Source: Komagataeibacter melomenusus
Lineage (GTDB): Bacteria; Pseudomonadota; Alphaproteobacteria; Acetobacterales; Acetobacteraceae
Length of the DNA: 47,233 bases
Reading direction: 5' to 3'
Assembly: GCF_013155395.1 (NCBI RefSeq)
Contig: NZ_JABJWC010000028.1
Coordinates: 1 to 47,233, forward strand
The first letter of the stretch is position 1; each line of letters opens with the position of its first letter. Below are positions 42,552 through 47,233 of the stretch, one piece after another. The notes under the pieces were generated by a model. The model ran no database searches, was not told where the DNA came from, and saw only the letters and a program-made list of their open reading frames with translations. The translations under genes and the position numbers were made by a program.

Positions 42552-43421
42552 ATGACAGACAGTACCCATAGCTTTGGCGATGGCCGCCTTGCCGCCAGCG
42601 TGCACGCGAAGGGGGCCGAACTGTGCGCCCTGCGCGCGGGCGGGCGCGACCTGCTGTGGGGCGGTGGCGCGCCGTGGCAGCGGCAGTCGCCGGTGCTCTT
42701 CCCCATCGTGGGGCGGCTGGTTGATGATACCGCCTGGGTGGCGGGCAAGCCCTACCGCATGACCCAGCATGGCTTTGCGCGCGACTGCACCTTCCGCTGG
42801 CTTGAGCGCGACGAGACCGGCTGCCGCCTCGAACTCGTCGATACGGACGAGACGCGCGCGATGTTCCCCTTCGCCTTCAGCCTCGTGATCGAATACCGGA
42901 TCGAGCACGGCACCCTGTCGGTGCGCTACTGCGTGACCAACCCCGACAGCACGCGCGTGCTGCCCGCCTCGCTTGGCGCGCACCCTGCCTTCATCTGGCC
43001 GCTTGCCCCCGATGTGCCCAAGAACCGGCATGTCATTACCTTTGATGCACCCGAGCCCGCCCCCATCCGCCGCCTCGAAGGCGGGCTGCTGCTGCCCGAG
43101 GCCCAGCCCACCCCCATAAAGGGCCGCACGCTGGCCCTTGACGAGGCCCTGTTCGCGCCCGATGCGCTGATCCTTGACCAGTTGGCAAGCCACGGCCTGA
43201 CCTACCGCATCCCCGATGGGCCGGGCCTGCGGCTGACATGGCAGGGCTTTCCCTACCTGGGCCTGTGGATGAAGCCGGGCGGTGATTTCCTGTGCATCGA
43301 ACCCTGGCATGGCATTGCTAGCCCCGTGGGTTTCAGTGGTGAATTTTCCACCCGTCCGGGCGTGTTTCACCTTCAGCCGGGGCAGGAATGGCAGGCGGGC
43401 TGGCAGGTCGGCTGCATCTGA
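42552..43421 (+). CDS. Aldose 1-epimerase family protein (LacX-like)
   Basis: 289 residues from MTDSTHSFGDG (GGAG eight bases upstream; ATG 42528 is possible). The galactose mutarotase-like beta-sandwich has AELCALRAGGRDLLWGGGAPWQRQSPVLFP (abbreviated), YRMTQHGFARD with a catalytic His, SLGAHPAFIWPL with the second His, and CIEPWHGIASP with the catalytic Glu. It interconverts anomers of free or phosphorylated sugars; the LacX/YeaD-like subgroup has uncertain substrates. Cytoplasmic. It lies 61 bases after an exported protein gene with no sugar genes around. Confidence 0.88.
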   Translation: MTDSTHSFGDGRLAASVHAKGAELCALRAGGRDLLWGGGAPWQRQSPVLFPIVGRLVDDTAWVAGKPYRMTQHGFARDCTFRWLERDETGCRLELVDTDETRAMFPFAFSLVIEYRIEHGTLSVRYCVTNPDSTRVLPASLGAHPAFIWPLAPDVPKNRHVITFDAPEPAPIRRLEGGLLLPEAQPTPIKGRTLALDEALFAPDALILDQLASHGLTYRIPDGPGLRLTWQGFPYLGLWMKPGGDFLCIEPWHGIASPVGFSGEFSTRPGVFHLQPGQEWQAGWQVGCI

Positions 43422-43607
43422 GCGCGGCAGGGTCCGGCGGGTGTATTTTCCGCGCAACACCCGCCGGAATAAGCCTTGCGAAAACAGCATGGATCGGCCC
43501 GTAAATCTGCGAAAATATCGGATGTGCAAGGCGTTGGTTGCAGCGTAGTAGAGCAACAGGAGCAGCATGCGGCAGTATCGCCCGCTAGGCTCACGGGAAA
43601 CGCCTCG

Positions 43608-43835
43608 ATGCGTAGTTTTTCTCCTGTCCCCGCCGTGGGATTTTCCCCGTCTTCCCCCTCCCTCCCGATCCGTTCCTTCCGCCAGCGCGTGAGTGCGTGG
43701 GTGGGTGCGGCCTATCGCAGGCAGGGGATGATGCTGCTCTCTACACTGCCCAGCGTGGCCGTGCCCTCGGGCTGCCATAGCGGCATGGAGGGCAGCCCCT
43801 CGCTGCTCGCGCTGCGCGGCTGGGACCGCAGCTGA
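43608..43835 (+). CDS. Possible small protein, unknown
   Basis: 75 codons, MRSFSPVPAVGFSPSSPSLP onward, with RQRVSAWVGAAYRRQGMMLLS and ending LALRGWDRS. GGGAAAC lies eight bases upstream. It sits in a 530-base gap between two well-supported genes. Ser/Pro-rich N-terminus, no known domain; weak evidence. Confidence 0.35.
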   Translation: MRSFSPVPAVGFSPSSPSLPIRSFRQRVSAWVGAAYRRQGMMLLSTLPSVAVPSGCHSGMEGSPSLLALRGWDRS

Positions 43836-43951
43836 AAGCTGCTGCCAGCGGGCAGGCCAGTTCTGTGATAGTGTATATGGCGGCGCATTCCGGTGCGCCG
43901 CCATATTCATGACTGCCGCATGGTGCGGGCGAACAGGAAGGGCACAGGGCA

Positions 43952-44590
43952 ATGCACAGGCGCATGTTGAACTGCATGGGGGGAATCGGTCTTGCCATGC
44001 TGGCGCATGGCGGCCCTGCTGCGGCGGCGACGACCGCCTTCAACAAAATGCCGGATTACGAGAAATTCGGCATCACGGTGTCCTCCGCCTACCATGTGCG
44101 GCGCTGCGAGGTGACGGTGCGCGTCAACCCCGCCCGTTTTGCCCAGAGTGCGACCGCGCTGGAAAACGAGGGCATTCTCGATAACGCCACCACCGATCTC
44201 ATCAACAAACGGCCTGAATATTATATTGGCCAGGCCATGCACGAGATCGTGCCGACCATCATCTACCATACCTTCCTGCGCTATACCGATGCGGCGACGT
44301 GCCGGTTCATGTTCCGCAACCGGGCGGGGCAGGATGATGCGCTGTACGGCTATGCCGCATCCGAGCCGACCTTCCTCAGCTTTGTCGTGCGCAGCCATAC
44401 CATGACGCAGGTGGACTGGTACAAGGCCAGTTTTGACGAGATCAGGGAAGTCTCGGCCCAGTTCAGCGAAGATCCCGCCTACGCCACGCCCGTAACGCAG
44501 GAGGAAGGCATTCCCCCGCCCCAGCCCACCGCCGCGGGTCTGCCCGATGCGGGCGATGAGGGGCTGGGGGTGACAGACGGGCTGCGATGA
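43952..44590 (+). CDS. Exported protein of unknown function
   Basis: 212 residues. Signal peptide MHRRMLNCMGGIGLAMLAHG, then GPAAAAT with cleavage near residue 26. The mature part contains YHVRRCEVTVRVNPARF and a second Cys in DAATCRFMFRNRAG (possible disulfide), then FLSFVVRSHTMTQVDWYKA. The C-terminus is Pro/Gly/Asp-rich. AGGAAGGG precedes the start. bluB starts 13 bases after its stop, so the two may share a transcript. No family recognised. Confidence 0.72.
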   Translation: MHRRMLNCMGGIGLAMLAHGGPAAAATTAFNKMPDYEKFGITVSSAYHVRRCEVTVRVNPARFAQSATALENEGILDNATTDLINKRPEYYIGQAMHEIVPTIIYHTFLRYTDAATCRFMFRNRAGQDDALYGYAASEPTFLSFVVRSHTMTQVDWYKASFDEIREVSAQFSEDPAYATPVTQEEGIPPPQPTAAGLPDAGDEGLGVTDGLR

Positions 44591-44603
44591 ACCACAAACA
44601 GGC

Positions 44604-45248
44604 ATGACCACCACCGCGCCGGAATTTTCATCGCCCTTCATGGACCAGTTGCGCGACCTGCTGCGCTGGCGGCGTGATGTGCGCCATTTCCGCCCCGACC
44701 CCGTGCCCGAGGCGGTGCTTGATGAACTGCTGCGCACGGCCTGCCTTGCGCCCTCGGTCGGGCTGAGCGAGCCGTGGCGCTTCGTGCGCGTGGATGATCC
44801 GGCCCGGCGGGCAGCGGTGCGGGCCGATTTCACCCGTTGCAACGCGGCGGCCCTGGCCGATCGTGACGGACCCGATGCCCTGCGCTACGCAAGGCTGAAA
44901 CTGGCCGGGCTGGATGATGCGCCCCACCATGTGGCCGTGTTCTCGCACCCCGATCCCGCGCAGGGGCGCGGGCTGGGGCGGGCGACCATGCCGCAGACCA
45001 CCACCTGGTCCACCGTCATGGCCATCCATACCTTCTGGCTGGCGGCGACGGCGGCAGGCGTGGGGGTGGGCTGGGTCTCGATCATCGATCCCGACCGGAT
45101 TGCCGCCGTGCTGGAGATGGACCCCGCACTCGAACTCGTGGCCTATCTGTGCGTGGGCTACCCTGCGGCCCCTGCCAGCACCCCCGAACTGGAGCGGCGC
45201 GGCTGGGAACGCCGCGCGCCCGAGCGGCGGCAGTGGGTCCGGCGCTAG
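44604..45248 (+). CDS. bluB: 5,6-dimethylbenzimidazole synthase
   Basis: 214 residues, nitroreductase-like fold of the BluB type. It breaks down reduced FMN with oxygen to make 5,6-dimethylbenzimidazole, the lower ligand of vitamin B12. Diagnostic stretches are RRDVRHFRPDPVPE, LAPSVGLSEPWRFVRV, YARLKLAGLDDAPHHVAVF, GLGRATMPQTTTWSTVMAIH and VGVGWVSIIDPDRIAAVLEM. The short lid and the Asp after the GLGRATMP loop are BluB-like rather than general nitroreductase. No other cobalamin synthesis genes are adjacent, but a cobalamin riboswitch is in the same window near 17.6 kb. The ribosome site is weak (ACAGG close to the ATG). Confidence 0.93.
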   Translation: MTTTAPEFSSPFMDQLRDLLRWRRDVRHFRPDPVPEAVLDELLRTACLAPSVGLSEPWRFVRVDDPARRAAVRADFTRCNAAALADRDGPDALRYARLKLAGLDDAPHHVAVFSHPDPAQGRGLGRATMPQTTTWSTVMAIHTFWLAATAAGVGVGWVSIIDPDRIAAVLEMDPALELVAYLCVGYPAAPASTPELERRGWERRAPERRQWVRR

Positions 45249-45269
45249 GCCGCGGGCAGGTGGTTACCC

Positions 45270-45767
45270 ATGCGCGCCAATGAGCGGATGCTGCGCGCGC
45301 TGGCCCGCGTGCCTGCCCGCGCGGTCCTGCGCGTGGCGCGTCGTTTCGCCCCGGTGCTCGATGCGGGCCTTGTGGATGAAGGGGGATGCACATACCTGGC
45401 CTATTGCCGCGCCCGCGTGGCATGGCCCGCGGGTCTTGATGAGACGGGGCGGGAATGCTGGGTCAATTCCCTGCATGTGGAAGACTGGTACCGCACCCAT
45501 GTGCTGCTGGCCGCCCTCGCGTTTTCCGATGCGGTTCTTGCGTTATGGGAAAAGCGGCAGGGCAGGCCAGAGGGCCTTGTGTGCCTGATCTCGCAAAGCC
45601 GGGTGGCGGCCAGCAGGCGGCAGGCCGTTGTGTGGAAGATGCATCGCCAGCGCCCCGGCCATGACTGGCTGGCCCCTGATCTGTCCGGTTATGACGATGC
45701 GGTGCTGGAACTGGCATCACGCGATGATATCGCCCTTGTAAAGGCGCGGCTCTGCCAGCGTGCATGA
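45270..45767 (+). CDS. Unrecognised protein, 165 residues
   Basis: Starts MRANERMLRALARVPARAVLRVARRF 21 bases after bluB. A basic helical N-terminus, a central segment WVNSLHVEDWYRTHVLLAALAFSDAVLALW, and a C-terminal VCLISQSRVAASRRQAVVWKMHRQR with an acidic end. No membrane segment is certain. Probably co-transcribed with bluB. No function is suggested. Confidence 0.65.
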   Translation: MRANERMLRALARVPARAVLRVARRFAPVLDAGLVDEGGCTYLAYCRARVAWPAGLDETGRECWVNSLHVEDWYRTHVLLAALAFSDAVLALWEKRQGRPEGLVCLISQSRVAASRRQAVVWKMHRQRPGHDWLAPDLSGYDDAVLELASRDDIALVKARLCQRA

Positions 45768-46079
45768 GGGGCAGGCGCGCGGGCATGCGGTCCGGCCCTC
45801 GGTGTGCGTGTATTCGTATGTTCGTGGCGCCGTTACAGGGGGCTGGCAGGCAGCGGGGGCCGGTACTGACGGCCGCTTTCACGAATGGTTGAAAAAACGG
45901 GTGGCAGATATTCGTTAAATCCGGTTTTGCCGGGCGTCTGTTTCACCCATTGTACGGGCCGGATTTCAGGCCGGGGCGCGTGCGCCTGCCTGCTTCGTAT
46001 CGCGTATCTGGTCCGGGCGTGCCCTGTCTATGTTCCGCCAAGAAATCATGATGACCTGCCCGGCACGGAGGACTGAACG
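45768..46079. other. Intergenic region before the DedA-family gene
   Basis: 312 bases with no convincing open frame. GGAGG at about 46066-46070 belongs to the following gene. No clear hairpin, repeat copy or promoter that I can name. Confidence 0.4.
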
Positions 46080-46730
46080 CTGCTGCATCATTTTGAATAC
46101 CTGTTCCAGCATTATGGCTATGGGGTCATTACCATCATTGTCATGATGGAAAGCATGGGCCTGCCGCTGCCTGCCGAGACGCTGATCATTTCCGCCTCCG
46201 TCTATTGCGCCGCCACCCATCGGCTCGATATCCGCTGGGTGGCGCTGGCCGCCGTGATGGGTGCCGTCATTGGCGATAACATCGGGTACATGATCGGGCG
46301 CCGCGTGGGTCTGCCGCTGTTGCAGAAATATGGCAGCCGCATCAAGCTGACGCCGCAGCGGCTGCTGCTCGGGCGCTTCCTGTTCCGCCATCATGGCAGT
46401 GGCATCGTGTTTTTCGGGCGTTTCGTGGCGCTGCTGCGTGTTTTCGTGGCGCTGCTTGCCGGGGCCAATCACATGCCGTGGCCGCGCTTCATGATCTTTA
46501 ACGCGCTGGGCGGGCTGTGCTGGGCAGGGGGATATGCCACGGGGGCGTATTACCTGGGGCGCAAGGTCACGCAGGTATCAGGCCCGGCAAGTATCGGGCT
46601 TGGCATTGCGGTGGCAGTGGGGTTGGTGGCGAGTGCAGTGTTCCTGCGGCGCAATGAACAGCGCCTGACCGCGCAGGCCCTGCGTGAGGCCGAGGCGGAA
46701 AATGCGGCGGAAGGAACGCGGGCCGCCTGA
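46080..46730 (+). CDS. DedA-family membrane protein, apparently starting at CTG
   Basis: 216 residues if begun at CTG 46080. An in-frame stop lies at 46074 and the first ATG in frame is at 46140, which would remove the conserved N-terminus (LHHFEYLFQHYGYGVITIIVMMESMGLPLP). CTG 46080 is exactly eight bases after GGAGG. The protein shows the DedA signatures ESMGLPLPAETLI, GAVIGDNIGYMIGRRVG, FFGRFVALLRVFVALLAGANHMPW and four or more membrane helices. DedA proteins act in lipid carrier recycling (undecaprenyl phosphate/phosphatidylethanolamine flippases) and membrane homeostasis. It lies upstream of and convergent with the truncated nsrR. Confidence 0.85.
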   Translation: MLHHFEYLFQHYGYGVITIIVMMESMGLPLPAETLIISASVYCAATHRLDIRWVALAAVMGAVIGDNIGYMIGRRVGLPLLQKYGSRIKLTPQRLLLGRFLFRHHGSGIVFFGRFVALLRVFVALLAGANHMPWPRFMIFNALGGLCWAGGYATGAYYLGRKVTQVSGPASIGLGIAVAVGLVASAVFLRRNEQRLTAQALREAEAENAAEGTRAA

Positions 46731-46739
46731 GTGCCGGTG

Positions 46740-47112
46740 TCAGGCGCTTTTGGCGAGCGGCTGCTGCGTCTGTTGCTCCTGGGCCGGGCCAGGCAGGCGG
46801 GTGAGCAGGTGCGCGCGTTCATGATCTGGCAGCAGGTCGGCCAGCGTTGTTGAATCGAGCACGTTCATGAAGGCGTCGAGCGCGGTCGAGAGCACGCCGC
46901 GCAGCTTGCACATGTCCGACAGGATGCAGCAGTTGCCATCAGGCTGGGCGGGTTCGCAATGGACCAGTTGCAGGTCATCCTCGGTCTGGCGCACGACATC
47001 GCCGATGCGGATATCCTCAGGCGCATGACCAAGGACGAGGCCGCCACCCCGACCGCGCCGCGCATCAACCAGCCCGAGGCGCGACAGGCGGTGAATGACC
47101 TTGACAAGGTGG
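46740..47112 (-). pseudogene. nsrR: Rrf2/NsrR-type regulator cut by an insertion sequence
   Basis: The sequence codes for HLVKVIHRLSRLGLVDARRGRGGGLVLG, the second half of the Rrf2 winged helix, then CEPAQPDGNCCILSDMC with the iron-sulfur cysteines, and a dimer helix ending with a Gln-rich tail. The first 30-35 residues, including the first helix-turn-helix part, are missing: upstream of the His codon the sequence becomes the left end of an IS5-type element. NsrR senses nitric oxide through its cluster and represses NO-detoxifying genes; this copy can no longer bind DNA normally. An open frame from the IS (start at 47159) could still give a fused truncated protein. Confidence 0.85.
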
Positions 47113-47233
47113 AGGGTTCTAAAAACCTCTTGGTATTGAGGCCTACGCTGTGATTCCATTTTTCTGGTTCTGGTTGGAGGAATGGCGCTATGAAACAGGC
47201 GGGATTTTTTGACGTTGAAGAGCGACTTGCTCG
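47113..47233 (+). mobile_element. Left end of an IS5-family (IS1031-type) insertion sequence
   Basis: From about 47113 the sequence no longer fits the regulator gene it interrupts. It holds GAGGGTTCTAAAAACCTC-like sequence that could be the terminal repeat, then a short leader and a transposase start at 47190. The right end lies outside the window. I cannot define the target duplication because only one side is visible. Confidence 0.75.
47190..47233 (+). CDS. IS5-family transposase, N-terminal fragment
   Basis: Starts MKQAGFFDVEERLA, the N-terminus I associate with IS1031/IS5-type transposases of acetic acid bacteria, with GGAGG upstream (GGAGGAATGGCGCT, then ATG). Only 14 codons are inside the window; no catalytic residues can be seen. 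The identification rests on this short match and on the gene disruption next to it. Confidence 0.75.
   Translation, partial: MKQAGFFDVEERLA

Noticed and set aside
42396-43952. Minus-strand open frame of 518 codons
   Set aside because: Antisense to the epimerase-like gene, which has clear catalytic motifs; the product has no domain.
1-47233. CRISPR array
   Set aside because: No regularly spaced direct repeats were seen; the repeats found are palindromic and scattered.

Overview
The window (47,233 bases, high GC) looks like chromosome of an acetic acid bacterium (Acetobacteraceae), most likely Komagataeibacter/Gluconacetobacter. The reasons are the protein style (TonB receptor, OprB porin, BluB, PhoU-PhoB), a family of short double-hairpin repeats at gene ends, and an IS5/IS1031-type transposase start at the right edge. 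The genus is inferred from memory of these features, not from a search.

Layout. 1-4 kb: small secreted proteins, a YidB-like protein, a FabG-like reductase, a class A acid phosphatase with an altered catalytic motif, and a Cu/Zn superoxide dismutase. 4-7.3 kb: a double AAA ATPase and an unrecognised protein. 7.7-9.8 kb: panB overlapping a frameshifted MFS transporter. 9.7-15.6 kb: a TonB-dependent receptor, phoU-phoB, a peptide-deformylase homologue that has lost metal ligands, a lipoprotein and an unknown protein. 15.7-17.8 kb: an OprB-type porin downstream of a clear cobalamin riboswitch. 18-21.2 kb: a PAS-PAS-GAF-GGDEF-EAL protein and an exported cupin.

21.4-35.3 kb is the main feature: a 14-gene aryl polyene type (xanthomonadin/APE-like) biosynthetic cluster. 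Eleven genes run as one tightly overlapping minus-strand operon: ACP, aryl ligase fused to dehydratase, LpxL-like acyltransferase, LolA-like protein, MMPL exporter, ketosynthase, chain-length-factor-like synthase, dehydratase, ketoreductase, halogenase-like flavoprotein and a lipoprotein. A divergent membrane protein, a glycosyltransferase and a PlsC-like acyltransferase complete it. Together these would load an aromatic starter, extend it to a conjugated polyene on the ACP, attach it to a lipid and move it to the outer membrane. The halogenase-like enzyme and the last-gene lipoprotein, which looks like a circularly permuted papain-fold (NlpC/P60-like) enzyme, are the least explained parts.

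35.5-47.2 kb: tRNA-Tyr, rlmB, a FUSC-type exporter, a RidA protein, a Tat-exported short-chain reductase, several small or secreted proteins, an aldose-epimerase-like protein, bluB, and a DedA membrane protein that seems to start at CTG. Last comes an nsrR-like gene whose DNA-binding end is cut off by the insertion sequence that runs out of the window.
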